Positions 1-7,631 of a stretch of DNA of 16,116 nt are shown here, one piece after another (positions within the stretch are counted from its first letter, which is position 1; each line of letters opens with the position of its first letter). Where the stretch lies: contig JBQTJN010000010.1 in assembly GCA_052387095.1 (NCBI GenBank), positions 1 to 16,116 of the forward strand. The letters run 5' to 3'. A program made the position numbers and the translations under genes. This DNA is from JBQTJN01 sp052387095. Lineage in GTDB: Bacteria; Pseudomonadota; Alphaproteobacteria; Micavibrionales; Micavibrionaceae. The notes under the pieces are model-generated. The model was not told the DNA's origin. It searched no databases and worked only from the letters and a program-made list of their open reading frames with translations.

Positions 1-339
1 TATGGCCGACACAAAACAGAATGCGTCGCTGTTGCTGCCCATCAGTCGCCCGTCTTCCAGCGTGACCAGATTAAGCGCACCGATCGATTTTGCCAGCGCA
101 TCAACACCGTCGCAGAGATGCATGACCGCCAGCTTATGCGGCAATGTCACATTGAAACCGGCATAATTCTCACGGGCCATCCGGTGCAAAAGTGCGGGCA
201 ATTCATCGGGCGTTACATCAATGGCTTCGTAAATTCCGTTAAGACCGTATTTTTTCAGCCAGTAATTATGAATCAGCGGCGATTTGCTGTGGCTGACGGG
301 GTGGCCGATAATGGCAGCTTTTATAAAATCCCGGCTCAT
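1..339 (-). CDS. aroE: Shikimate dehydrogenase, N-terminal 113 residues (gene runs off the left edge)
   Basis: NADPH-dependent reduction of 3-dehydroshikimate to shikimate in the cytoplasmic aromatic amino acid pathway. Read on the minus strand from the ATG at 339, the frame is open to base 1. It shows the family's N-terminal signature GHPVSHSKSPLIHN (residues about 12-25), then GFNVTLPHK with the catalytic Lys near residue 66, and an NSD segment where the family usually has NTD(G). The NADP-binding domain lies outside the window. The ATG overlaps the TGA of maf (ATGA, 336-339), and an AGGA ribosome site lies 9 nt upstream (349-352), so it is very probably co-translated with maf. The downstream-gene order maf-aroE is that of other alphaproteobacteria. 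Confidence 0.93.
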   Translation of the reverse strand, partial: MSRDFIKAAIIGHPVSHSKSPLIHNYWLKKYGLNGIYEAIDVTPDELPALLHRMARENYAGFNVTLPHKLAVMHLCDGVDALAKSIGALNLVTLEDGRLMGSNSDAFCFVSAI

Positions 340-950
340 GGATGAATGTCCTGATGTTCACGTAAATATTGCAGCAACGGCAGCAACGGTAAACCTAAAA
401 TCGTAAAATAATCGCCTTTCACGGACTCAAACAGCCAGCTGCCCATGGCTTCGAGATGATAGGCGCCGACGGATTGTGTCAGCGCGTCGCCGGCTTTCGC
501 GCAGTACTCGTCCAGGAATTTATCATCAAAATCATGCATGGTCAGCTCGGCCGTGGAAACATGCGACCAGAGAATCTGGTAGTCCCAGACAACACAGGCG
601 GCAGAGATGAGCTTATGGGTTTTACCCCGCAATCCACGCAGTTTTTCTTTGGCATCGTCCGCGCTTGTTGCTTTGCCGATCAGCGCGCCTTCACATTCCA
701 GCACAGAGTCGGTGCCGATAACCAGCGCCTCGTAATTTTTGCCGCAGACCAGTTTGGCTTTTTGCTGGGCGAGATTTTCGGCAATTTTCCTCGCCGGCAT
801 TTTCTGCGCCAGCAACTCTTCCGTCAGGCGATCCTCATCGATATGCGCCGGGGAAATCTCGAACGACAGACCGGCTCTTTCCAGCATCTGTTTGCGGGCA
901 AGGCTGGCTGATGCCAGGATAAGCGATTTATGCGGCGCCATAATCTTCAT
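336..950 (-). CDS. maf: Maf-family nucleotide pyrophosphatase
   Basis: Maf proteins hydrolyse non-canonical or modified nucleoside triphosphates to the monophosphate plus pyrophosphate in the cytoplasm. This 204-aa frame has the N-terminal LILASASLARKQML motif (residues 10-23), GTDSVL near 79-84 with the putative catalytic Asp81 (many homologues have GADQ or GADT here), and the C-terminal KGDYFTILGLPLLPLL segment (178-193). Length is normal for the family. The gene starts inside the 3' end of the PPSR gene (overlap 23 nt). A second ATG at 941 is an alternative start with a 14-nt overlap, and neither has a good ribosome site, which suggests coupling to PPSR translation. Its stop overlaps the aroE start. 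Confidence 0.93.
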   Translation of the reverse strand: MKIMAPHKSLILASASLARKQMLERAGLSFEISPAHIDEDRLTEELLAQKMPARKIAENLAQQKAKLVCGKNYEALVIGTDSVLECEGALIGKATSADDAKEKLRGLRGKTHKLISAACVVWDYQILWSHVSTAELTMHDFDDKFLDEYCAKAGDALTQSVGAYHLEAMGSWLFESVKGDYFTILGLPLLPLLQYLREHQDIHP

Positions 951-1800
951 GCGTGCTGGCGTAGAGAGAAATAATTTCGGCGGCGACTTCCTCGACCGAG
1001 CGTTTCGTCACGTCGATCACGGGCCAGCCATATTTCGAGAACAATTTACGGGCATTGCGTACTTCTTCCTCGATCTTGTCTTCGGCGAGATATTCATTTT
1101 TATCCAGCGTTTTTCCGTCGTGATGATCGGCCCTTAAACGGTTGCGGCGGATATGGAGAAGGCGATCAGGCTCTGCTGTCAGGCCTACATACATGGGCTT
1201 TTCCAGCTTGAATTTCTCTTCCGGCACGGTAACCCCCGGCACGAGCGGAATGTTCGCAACCTTGATACCGCGGCGAGCCAGGAAAATACTGGTCGGGGTT
1301 TTCGAGGTGCGCGAAACGCCGACGAGAATGACATCGGCTTCGCGCAGATCATCGAGTTTTTTACCGTCATCATGACGCATGGCGAAATCGATGGCAGCGA
1401 CACGGCGGAAATAGGCATCATCCATGATGTGCTGCAGGCCCGGCACGCCACGCGCATGCAATCCTAAATAAGATGAAAGGCTGCGGATGATCGGGTCAAG
1501 CACCGCGACACACGGCACACCAAGCTCATCGCAGCGCTCCTGCAGGCGCCTGCGCATTTTTTCATCGACGAGCGTGAAAATGACAGGGCCGGGTTTAAGC
1601 TCGATTTCGGAGATGACGCGTTCGAGCTGTCTTTGCGTACGCACCAGCGGCCAGAATTTCTGCATCGGCTCGACGGCGTCGAACTGCGACAGGCAGGCGC
1701 GTGCAAGGCCCAGCAGGGTTGTGCCGGTTGCATCCGACACGAGATGCAGGTGAAAGGCGCGCGGGGCTGGTTTTTCCGGGTACGGATTGTCTTCGCTCAT
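928..1800 (-). CDS. PPSR/PDRP family bifunctional kinase/pyrophosphorylase (DUF299)
   Basis: Proteins of this family phosphorylate and dephosphorylate pyruvate phosphate dikinase or PEP synthase on a threonine, using ADP as donor and phosphate for the reverse reaction. The 290-aa frame has the N-terminal FHLHLVSDATGTTL segment (residues 16-29) and the P-loop GVSRTSKTPTS (161-171), followed by ARRGIKVANIPLVPG. The C-terminal KRSVEEVAAEII helix is also typical. It is the first gene of a PPSR-maf-aroE operon. This gene and hemE flank the origin in Caulobacter and Rickettsia as I recall. Here they are separated by three extra genes. No PPDK or PEP synthase gene is visible in the window, so the partner is not known. 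Confidence 0.93.
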   Translation of the reverse strand: MSEDNPYPEKPAPRAFHLHLVSDATGTTLLGLARACLSQFDAVEPMQKFWPLVRTQRQLERVISEIELKPGPVIFTLVDEKMRRRLQERCDELGVPCVAVLDPIIRSLSSYLGLHARGVPGLQHIMDDAYFRRVAAIDFAMRHDDGKKLDDLREADVILVGVSRTSKTPTSIFLARRGIKVANIPLVPGVTVPEEKFKLEKPMYVGLTAEPDRLLHIRRNRLRADHHDGKTLDKNEYLAEDKIEEEVRNARKLFSKYGWPVIDVTKRSVEEVAAEIISLYASTHEDYGAA

Positions 1801-1825
1801 ACCGGCAAAGATGCCATTATTGGGC

Positions 1826-1838
1826 GGCCTTAGGAAGG
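1826..1838. other. Small hairpin between gene 1840-2856 and PPSR
   Basis: GCCTT/AAGGC, a 5-bp perfect stem with a 3-nt loop, directly after the TAA of the upstream minus-strand gene. There is no T tract on the minus strand, so I do not call it a terminator. It may be an mRNA-stabilising or processing hairpin between the accessory genes and the PPSR operon, or chance. Confidence 0.3.
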
Positions 1839-1839
1839 C

Positions 1840-2856
1840 TTAATCTTCGGGGAATATGCGCCGCGCAAGGCCGGCATCGCGGAAAGCCACGTTCTCTACA
1901 TAGGTCAGCGCGGCGTCGCGGACCAGCTGCATGAAATGGGCCTGGTTGATCGGGTCGCTCATGCCGAAGAATTTTGGATCACCGAGAATGTTATTGCCGA
2001 TCCCCTGCAGGTACGCGGTTTTATCCGGCAGGCAGGATATTTTTTCGATGCAGGTGCGGCCGGCTTTTTTCGTACCAAAAGATGCGCCCGGATGTTCGTC
2101 CAGCATCGCATCGAGCGCCTCGAGCACGCCGTGATCGCAGGCGGCGATGCGCCCCGGCTCATTGAACCAGTCATGGAAGGCCATGGCGGCGGCGTTACCG
2201 TTGCGGATGGCGAGCGGATCCTTGAGCAGCATGTTTGCATAGGTCTCGCAGAGATGCCCCTCGGGCAAGCCGAGCATATGGCGCCACAGCACATCATAAC
2301 CGGTATTTTTCAGTTCCCAGCAGGCCATGATGGTCACGACCTGATTGTCGGCGGCGCGCACGCGCTCCAGTAATAAAACCGATTCCGCCGTATATTCGCC
2401 GAACGCGCCGTAACGCCGGTCCTGCCATATTTCGCGCAAAGCACGGGTAAAGGAGAGCAGCATGTTATTTACGAAATAGGCGGAGCGCCCCAGCGCCGGA
2501 TGCTTGAGTCCGTAATTATCGAGGAGAATGGTTTTACCCGGCACATCGACATAAAGATCGCCGCCGCCGAGATCTTCGAGCGCGACGCCCCAGCCGTAAT
2601 CGGACGCTTCGTCCAACATGCGCAAAGCGAGCGTACTGTCACCGATCACTTCGAGAAATTCGAGGAAAAGGTTGCGGCTGTTGCTCCCCGTATTTTCGTC
2701 CGGGCTTTCACGGTCGAGAATTTCAAGGAGAACAGCGAGTGGCCAGCGGCCATTGTCATCATGAAGTTTGGGCAGGTCTATGCCATGGCGGGAGGCGGGC
2801 AATGTGCCGCTTGTATAGACAGTAGGCTGGAGTGAATAACTGCTGAAAGAAACCAT
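1840..2856 (-). CDS. DUF6782-like protein A (paralogue of the gene at 2900-4321)
   Basis: Function unknown. The body (for example ESVLLLERVRAADNQ, then CWEL, GNAAAMAFHDWF, NILGDPKFF) aligns by eye to the neighbouring protein (HAILVNRLQAADLA, AWEL, NGMAAAAVVETWF, TILGDPVF), so the two are diverged paralogues. From memory the pattern resembles the alphaproteobacterial DUF6782 putative metallopeptidase family, whose LAHELRHAWQ-type zinc site would fall at LSFTRALREIWQD here. Both His and the Glu are absent, so peptidase activity is unlikely. The start is uncertain: the frame is open to a GTG at 3138, with an ATG at 3036. I chose the ATG at 2856 (338 aa) because it begins after the upstream gene ends and has a GGGCGGA about 10 nt before it. 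The lack of a predicted signal peptide suggests a cytoplasmic protein or a secreted effector using another signal. Confidence 0.72.
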   Translation of the reverse strand: MVSFSSYSLQPTVYTSGTLPASRHGIDLPKLHDDNGRWPLAVLLEILDRESPDENTGSNSRNLFLEFLEVIGDSTLALRMLDEASDYGWGVALEDLGGGDLYVDVPGKTILLDNYGLKHPALGRSAYFVNNMLLSFTRALREIWQDRRYGAFGEYTAESVLLLERVRAADNQVVTIMACWELKNTGYDVLWRHMLGLPEGHLCETYANMLLKDPLAIRNGNAAAMAFHDWFNEPGRIAACDHGVLEALDAMLDEHPGASFGTKKAGRTCIEKISCLPDKTAYLQGIGNNILGDPKFFGMSDPINQAHFMQLVRDAALTYVENVAFRDAGLARRIFPED

Positions 2857-2899
2857 GTCGTTTATTCCGCCCGGGAAGGAGGGGGTCAGAACTTCAGCG

Positions 2900-4321
2900 T
2901 CAGTCCGCAGACTTGCGGGAGAAGGCAACGATCTGTGCTGAGGCTCGCCGTTTAAGTCTAACGCGTCGTAAGCGTCTTTCCTTGCCGCCGGGCCCTGTTT
3001 TGCCCGAGTTATCCACTGATTTATACTGCTGATCATTTTCGCGGAGCTTACTTGCGAAACATATGATTTCTGCGGTTTTTGCGGCGGCTGTTCTGGGGGC
3101 ATGGGACAGGGCGGGAGAAGTTTCCGGTTGGAAGCCACTATTAGTACTGTTATTTAGGTGGGTTTGCAATCCCTGGCCCTTACCGCGAGCACTTGATTCA
3201 AATTTCTGCTGTAGGGTTGCTTCCGTTTCCTTATAAGATTGCTCAAATTTGATGAACCACAGGAAATTGGCGTTGGAGCGGTCCCTTATTTCCGTAAAAA
3301 CGGGGTCGCCCAAGATCGTCTGGGCATGTTTGGCGAGATAATTATTGCCGTAGGGCATGCATCCCAAGGCCGAGATCAAAGCCGGAGTCACCACCTGCGA
3401 AGATAATTGCACATTGAACACATAGCCCTTGTAATCGGCCAGCATCTGGCGGATCAGGATTTTGTCTTGCGTGCGGCAGCGTTCCGATAAAAACCAGGTT
3501 TCGACAACGGCGGCGGCGGCCATGCCGTTATTGAGCGTTCTGAAATCCAGGTAGGCTTCGCGCGCGAAAGAGCGTCCCAGATCGGCCATCGCGGAATTCT
3601 CTATATAGTGCCAGGCGGTTTTATCACCGGAAAGCTGTAATTCCCAGGCGATGCGCACCATGGAGGCGGCCAGATCGGCGGCCTGCAAACGGTTGACCAG
3701 GATCGCGTGATCCGGGTGGAACATCAGCGGGTGAATGAGCGCACCGTTTCTGTGCTGCCAGTGACGGCGAAGTTCGCGACCGAGCAGGATAACCTGTTCC
3801 GGGAAAACCAGTGACGGATTGACGAGAATTTTCCCGGCTTTTCTTTCGTAAGATGCGCCCGGAATCTGGGTGCAGAAAACGATTTGCGTGCTGTGCTGTG
3901 CAGCGAATTCGAGATAGAATTTTGCCATGCGGCTGTTTTCCAGCGCGGCGAACAGCGCCGATATGTCCGTATGCTCGTCCTTGTTTATTTCGACGCCGGT
4001 CATTGTATTTTTATCGGCGAGAATTTCCGCAAGGCGCATATCCGGCGCCTTGGCATTGTCAGCAGCGATGCGTTGCAGCGACTGGATCTCGCGCTGAAGA
4101 TTGCGGATCTCACTTTCGAGCATGCGCAGATTATCAAGTTCATGAAGCGCATCTTCGGCGTTCATATCGTCGGAGACTTCTTCGTTGTCCATATAGAAGA
4201 CGGGCTGATCGCTGATGATGGAACACAGAACGGGTTGCGCATTGTTCAGTGTGTAGGCAACACGGCACGTGTGCGCGCGTCCCTTATTCATGCCTGGAAT
4301 TTGTTCGAAAGATTCACTCAT
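2900..4321 (-). CDS. DUF6782-like protein B, putative inactive metallopeptidase
   Basis: 473 aa, function unknown. Residues about 55-95 are rich in Leu, Glu and Gln in heptad-like spacing (ELDNLRMLESEIRNLQREIQSLQ), a likely coiled coil. The central region holds VILLGRELRRHWQHRNG, the position where the DUF6782 family, as I recall, has an HExxH zinc motif. Here it reads RELRR, so the metal site looks lost. The tail after about residue 380 is low in hydrophobics and ends in a basic stretch (KERRLRRVRLKRRAS). This tail overlaps the alternative upstream reading of protein A in another frame. The ATG at 4321 is preceded by GGGGGA at 3-4 nt. Likely transcribed with protein A towards PPSR. Family assignment rests on memory, paralogy on direct comparison. 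Confidence 0.75.
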   Translation of the reverse strand: MSESFEQIPGMNKGRAHTCRVAYTLNNAQPVLCSIISDQPVFYMDNEEVSDDMNAEDALHELDNLRMLESEIRNLQREIQSLQRIAADNAKAPDMRLAEILADKNTMTGVEINKDEHTDISALFAALENSRMAKFYLEFAAQHSTQIVFCTQIPGASYERKAGKILVNPSLVFPEQVILLGRELRRHWQHRNGALIHPLMFHPDHAILVNRLQAADLAASMVRIAWELQLSGDKTAWHYIENSAMADLGRSFAREAYLDFRTLNNGMAAAAVVETWFLSERCRTQDKILIRQMLADYKGYVFNVQLSSQVVTPALISALGCMPYGNNYLAKHAQTILGDPVFTEIRDRSNANFLWFIKFEQSYKETEATLQQKFESSARGKGQGLQTHLNNSTNSGFQPETSPALSHAPRTAAAKTAEIICFASKLRENDQQYKSVDNSGKTGPGGKERRLRRVRLKRRASAQIVAFSRKSAD

Positions 4322-4530
4322 AGTCCCCCAACCGAATTTTTTATTTTTCCCTTGAGACCCGAATCAAACCCCTCAAAAACGGGGCGTTTTCCGACTCTCA
4401 TAGGTCTATTATGCGGGGGCAGTGGTTAAGGCTTTATTGCCACACGGCAAAAAAACATAGAGTTTTGGCAAAGAAACGCGCTTTTTTTACAAATATTTAA
4501 CATATTCTGAATAATCAGGAGGATTTTAGG
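4322..4530. other. Intergenic region upstream of the DUF6782-like pair
   Basis: AT-rich near 4479-4520. It contains an AAACCCC/GGGG(c)GTTTT inverted repeat (4366-4390) that could act as a weak terminator for the gene at 4531-5145, and a TTGCC/GGCAA 5-bp hairpin (4444-4457 region). On the minus strand TTAACCAC (4422-4429) is one base from the CtrA half-site TTAACCAT. An AGGAGG at about 4518-4523 on the plus strand has no start codon behind it. No gene seen. Confidence 0.4.
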
Positions 4531-5145
4531 CTATTGCCCGAGAATATCGTCAACCACGGGTAGGTCTTCGACCAAAAGCTGCTCGTTTTCAAGAGTCACC
4601 AGCCCGGCGGGGGTGACGGTGATATCGCCGCGGAAAAGGCAGTCTTTAAAGAGCATGGTTGCCTCGAGCTGGAAGGTGCCGTCCGGATCGACGGTCTTGA
4701 GCGTGACGGGAATGATCATCTTGCTGATAGTGCGGCGCGAGGCGGGGGGCGGATCTTCCTTCCAGTTGATGTCGTCAATATTTTCAACGATGAGAAAGCG
4801 CCCGTGACGGCCACGCACATAGGTAAAGAAGAAGCGCACATAATCGCGGACGCTGTCATAGTTCAGTTCAATAGGAATGCTTTCATTCAAAGCGTAAATA
4901 GGTCCGTTCGTAAAATCGAGAACGACGCTTTTTTGCGGACTATGCAGGACATAGCGGTGCGAAGAAGGCATATGCGTATGATCGGCAATATCAAGGAAAC
5001 GGAAATTTTTATAAAAAGGCACGTTCACGCCCATAATTGTGGTTTCGATTGGATCGAACTGGACGCCGCTCAGCAGCGGAGCAACCTGGTCCAGGATAGT
5101 CGCCACATCGGCAAGTTCCAGTTTTTCGAAGGCTTCTTTATACAT
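4531..5145 (-). CDS. Conserved-looking hypothetical protein, 204 aa
   Basis: I do not recognise a family. The protein starts MYKEAFEKLELADVATIL and looks soluble: no signal peptide or membrane segment, a beta-rich middle with FLDIADHTHMPSSHRYVLHS, an FFTYVRGRHGRFLIVENIDDI segment (residues about 108-128) and an acidic end (VEDLPVVDDILGQ). It ends in TAG, showing that TAG serves as a normal stop in this genome. The start at 5145 has no strong ribosome site. It is the first gene left of the hemE upstream gap and points away from hemE, towards the DUF6782-like pair, 209 bp before them. Base composition and codon use look like the neighbours, so I read it as a real gene of unknown role. Confidence 0.7.
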   Translation of the reverse strand: MYKEAFEKLELADVATILDQVAPLLSGVQFDPIETTIMGVNVPFYKNFRFLDIADHTHMPSSHRYVLHSPQKSVVLDFTNGPIYALNESIPIELNYDSVRDYVRFFFTYVRGRHGRFLIVENIDDINWKEDPPPASRRTISKMIIPVTLKTVDPDGTFQLEATMLFKDCLFRGDITVTPAGLVTLENEQLLVEDLPVVDDILGQ

Positions 5146-5517
5146 GTGAGTCTTACGGAGTTTTCAAATCTGCTCTATAAATAACACAGAAATGATTCTG
5201 CGAATAGATCTGTGCGTGAATCGGGTTAAGGCCCTGTATGAATCTGGGGAGGAAAAAGACCCGTTTTTGTGCCTGCAAGCGAACAAGAATTACCCCCTTG
5301 TTGAAAACCGGGAAAAGCCTTTTTGGGATGAAATTTTTCTGGGTAAGCGAATCCAGAGAACACCGCTTTGTTCTTCTGTTTTAGTACATGTGAATAAAAG
5401 CGGGATGAAATGATACCCCCGGGACTCACAGGACCTACAACAATAAAAGCTCTTTTATAATTCTTTTATTTATTTAGTATCCGGGCAGACTTTGAATCGA
5501 ATCGGGAAAGAAAAATT
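5146..5517. promoter_or_regulatory. hemE upstream region: GANTC cluster, DnaA-box match, possible oriC-linked regulatory region
   Basis: 372 bp without a convincing gene. It carries GANTC sites at 5148, 5194, 5218, 5240, 5349, 5423, 5494 and 5499, about five times the chance expectation. One perfect match to the DnaA-box consensus TTATNCACA lies on the minus strand (5389-5397, TGTGAATAA). Inverted repeats: CACAGA 5185-5190 with TCTGTG 5209-5214, and AACAAG 5282-5287 with CTTGTT 5297-5302. An AT-rich run covers 5449-5483. In Caulobacter and Rickettsia the origin lies between the PPSR gene and hemE. Only one good DnaA box is visible here, so origin function is inference. Confidence 0.45.
5434..5461 (+). 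promoter_or_regulatory. Candidate hemE promoter
   Basis: A perfect -10 box TATAAT at 5456-5461 lies 57 nt before the hemE start. The best -35 is weak (CCTACA, 5434-5439, 16-nt spacer). An AT-rich stretch follows. The weak -35 and the neighbouring GANTC sites would fit activator-dependent control, but that is inference. Confidence 0.45.
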
Positions 5518-6591
5518 TTGACGCGTGCAGATATTCAAACAACGGCAGATGGAACGAAATTGTTCATGGAGGTACTGGCGGGGAAAAAATCTTCGGTGGT
5601 ACCGTTTTGGTTTATGCGTCAGGCGGGACGATATTTGCCAGAGTATCGTGAGTTGCGGGCGCGGAAAGGCGGGTTCTTGGAACTGGTGATAGATCCGGTT
5701 GCAGCCTGCGACGTGACGATGCAGCCTGTGCGCCGCTTCGGCATGGACGCTGCGATTTTGTTTTCGGATATTCTCGTGGTGCCGATGGCACTGGGGCAAA
5801 GCCTTGAATTTTCTGAAGGGGAAGGCCCAATCTTGAATCCGATACGACTTGAATCGGATTTTGAAAAACTGGATTACACGCGTTTTTCAGAATCCTTAAA
5901 TCCGATTTACCAGACGCTGAAAAATGTGCGCAGTGCTTTGCAGCGCGAAGGTTTTGAAGAGACCGCGCTGATCGGTTTTGCCGGAAGCCCCTGGACGGTT
6001 GCGGCCTACATGATCGAGGGCAGGGGCTCGAAGGATTTTTCGGCTGCAAAACTCATGATGCAGGAAAACCCTGTTTTGTTTGAAAAGATCATAACGGCCG
6101 TTACGGATGCCACGATCGATTATCTTTTAAAACAACTTGAGGCCGGCGCGGAAGTTTTACAATTATTCGACAGCTGGGCCGGTCTGCTCGATGCAGAACA
6201 ATTCAAAAAATGGGTCATAAAACCGACGAAAAAAATTACGGATAAGATTCACGTGAAACATCCTGATGTGAAAATTGTCGGCTTTCCACGCGGGGCCGGA
6301 TTTCATTACGAAACCTATGCGGACAGTGCCGGCATTGACGCGCTCGGCCTCGATCCCGCCGTCGGTATGGACCGAGCCAGGGCGCTGCAGAAGCTTATGC
6401 CGGTGCAGGGCAATCTCGATCCAAATTTGCTTCTGGAGGGCGGCGTAGCCCTGGATACGGGGGTGGATAGGGTTTTGCGGGGTCTGTCCGGCGGCCCGTT
6501 TATTTTCAATCTCGGCCACGGGATAGATAAAAATACGCCGGTTGAAAATGTTGAGCGCATGATCCGGCGTGTGAAGGATTTCCGCACTTGA
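5518..6591 (+). CDS. hemE: Uroporphyrinogen decarboxylase
   Basis: Removes the four acetate carboxyls of uroporphyrinogen III to give coproporphyrinogen III, in the cytoplasm. The 357-aa frame has the signature WFMRQAGRYLPEYRELR (residues 31-47), FSDIL with the pyrrole-binding Asp84, AAYMIEGRGS in the middle, and FNLGHGI near the C-terminus, all diagnostic. Length is normal. The start is a TTG at 5518 with GGGAAAG about 8 nt upstream. The first ATG at 5566 would cut into the conserved N-terminus, so TTG is preferred. The stop TGA overlaps the hemH start (TTGA). In alphaproteobacteria hemE is a landmark next to the origin. Confidence 0.96.
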   Translation: MTRADIQTTADGTKLFMEVLAGKKSSVVPFWFMRQAGRYLPEYRELRARKGGFLELVIDPVAACDVTMQPVRRFGMDAAILFSDILVVPMALGQSLEFSEGEGPILNPIRLESDFEKLDYTRFSESLNPIYQTLKNVRSALQREGFEETALIGFAGSPWTVAAYMIEGRGSKDFSAAKLMMQENPVLFEKIITAVTDATIDYLLKQLEAGAEVLQLFDSWAGLLDAEQFKKWVIKPTKKITDKIHVKHPDVKIVGFPRGAGFHYETYADSAGIDALGLDPAVGMDRARALQKLMPVQGNLDPNLLLEGGVALDTGVDRVLRGLSGGPFIFNLGHGIDKNTPVENVERMIRRVKDFRT

Positions 6592-7628
6592 GCAACGTGG
6601 CCGTCATTCTGTTCAATCTTGGCGGCCCGCATTCAAAAGAATCCATCCGTCCTTTCCTTTATAATTTTTTCACCGATCCCAACATCATCCGGTTGCCCCG
6701 CCCCTTTCGTAATATTATCGCTTTCCTGATTGCGCGAAGGCGTTCGCAAAAAGAGGCCGGAACCAGCTATGGGTTTCTCGGCGGTAAATCGCCGCTGCTG
6801 GAGAATTCAGGAGAACAGGCCAGTGCGCTTGAAACCGCATTAAATGCGTCCGGCTCCGCAAATTACAGAGTTTTCGTATGCATGCGCTACTGGCACCCGG
6901 TGGCAGATGAAGTGGTGCGCGCGGTGAGGGACTGGTGCGCGGATGAGATTGTTCTGCTGCCGCTCTACCCGCAATTCTCGACAACCACGACGCGCTCGTC
7001 TTTCGGTGCGTGGAAAAAGGCGTGTGCGAAAATCAATCTTGAAAAGCCGACATCTGCGATCTGTTGCTACCCTTTCAATGACGGGTTTGTAAAAGCGTCG
7101 GTGGATAATATCCGTGCCGTGTATGAACAGGCGCGAACGGGCGGCCATAAGAACCTGCGCATTTTATTTTCCGCGCATGGATTGCCGGAGAGCGTGATCG
7201 CAGATGGCGATCCCTATCAGTGGCAGTGCGAAGAAGGCGCGCGCAAAATCGCCGATGCACTGAATATTTCGGATCTCGACTGGCGCATCTGTTACCAGAG
7301 CCGCGTTGGGCCCAAAAAATGGATCGGCCCCTCCACGGAAGAGGCGCTACACCAGGCCGTCAAAGACGGCAAATCCGTGATCATCTATCCGCACGCCTTT
7401 ACGCAGGAACACGTGGAGACGCTGGTCGAGATCGAGATCGAATACCGTGGAAAGGCCGAAGAGATGGGGCTGCACGGCTTCTACCGCGTGCCGACGGTAT
7501 CAACGCATCCGGATTTCATTGGCGGGCTGGCCGAGGTGGTGCGTTCGCGCACATCCGGCATAGCTAGCGGCGAACACCGACGCCTATGTCCCGATGTTTT
7601 CAAACGCTGCTGCCTGCAAGCGTCGTAA
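6588..7628 (+). CDS. hemH: Ferrochelatase, probably of the [2Fe-2S]-cluster type
   Basis: Inserts Fe2+ into protoporphyrin IX, the last step of protoheme synthesis, at the inner face of the membrane. The 346-aa frame has VILFNLGGP at the N-terminus, LPLYPQFSTTTT near 124-135, the active-site ILFSAHGLP around residues 192-200, CYQSRVGPKKW and HVETLVEIEIEY with the conserved Glu. Cysteines at 159/160 and at 334, 341 and 342 (CPDVFKRCC) match the one-internal, three-C-terminal arrangement of cluster ligands known in Caulobacter and mycobacterial ferrochelatases. The TTG start at 6588 overlaps the hemE stop and has AAGGA 9 nt upstream. A GTG at 6597 is the alternative. Confidence 0.95.
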   Translation: MSNVAVILFNLGGPHSKESIRPFLYNFFTDPNIIRLPRPFRNIIAFLIARRRSQKEAGTSYGFLGGKSPLLENSGEQASALETALNASGSANYRVFVCMRYWHPVADEVVRAVRDWCADEIVLLPLYPQFSTTTTRSSFGAWKKACAKINLEKPTSAICCYPFNDGFVKASVDNIRAVYEQARTGGHKNLRILFSAHGLPESVIADGDPYQWQCEEGARKIADALNISDLDWRICYQSRVGPKKWIGPSTEEALHQAVKDGKSVIIYPHAFTQEHVETLVEIEIEYRGKAEEMGLHGFYRVPTVSTHPDFIGGLAEVVRSRTSGIASGEHRRLCPDVFKRCCLQAS

Positions 7629-7631
7629 TTA

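Noticed and set aside
456..911. Plus-strand frame of 151 aa across maf
   Set aside because: Antisense to a clear Maf protein; Arg/Phe/Gln-rich shadow composition and no supporting ribosome site.
4366..4390. AAACCCC/GGGGcGTTTT inverted repeat as a terminator
   Set aside because: Short GC stem with a mismatch and no clean T tract; I mention it only as a weak possibility in the intergenic entry.
4514..4530. AGGAGG ribosome-site-like sequence on the plus strand
   Set aside because: No start codon or open frame follows on the plus strand; the DNA is the 3' flank of a minus-strand gene.
5192..5413. 73-aa plus-strand frame in the hemE upstream gap
   Set aside because: No ribosome site, odd composition and no recognisable motif; the stretch looks regulatory.
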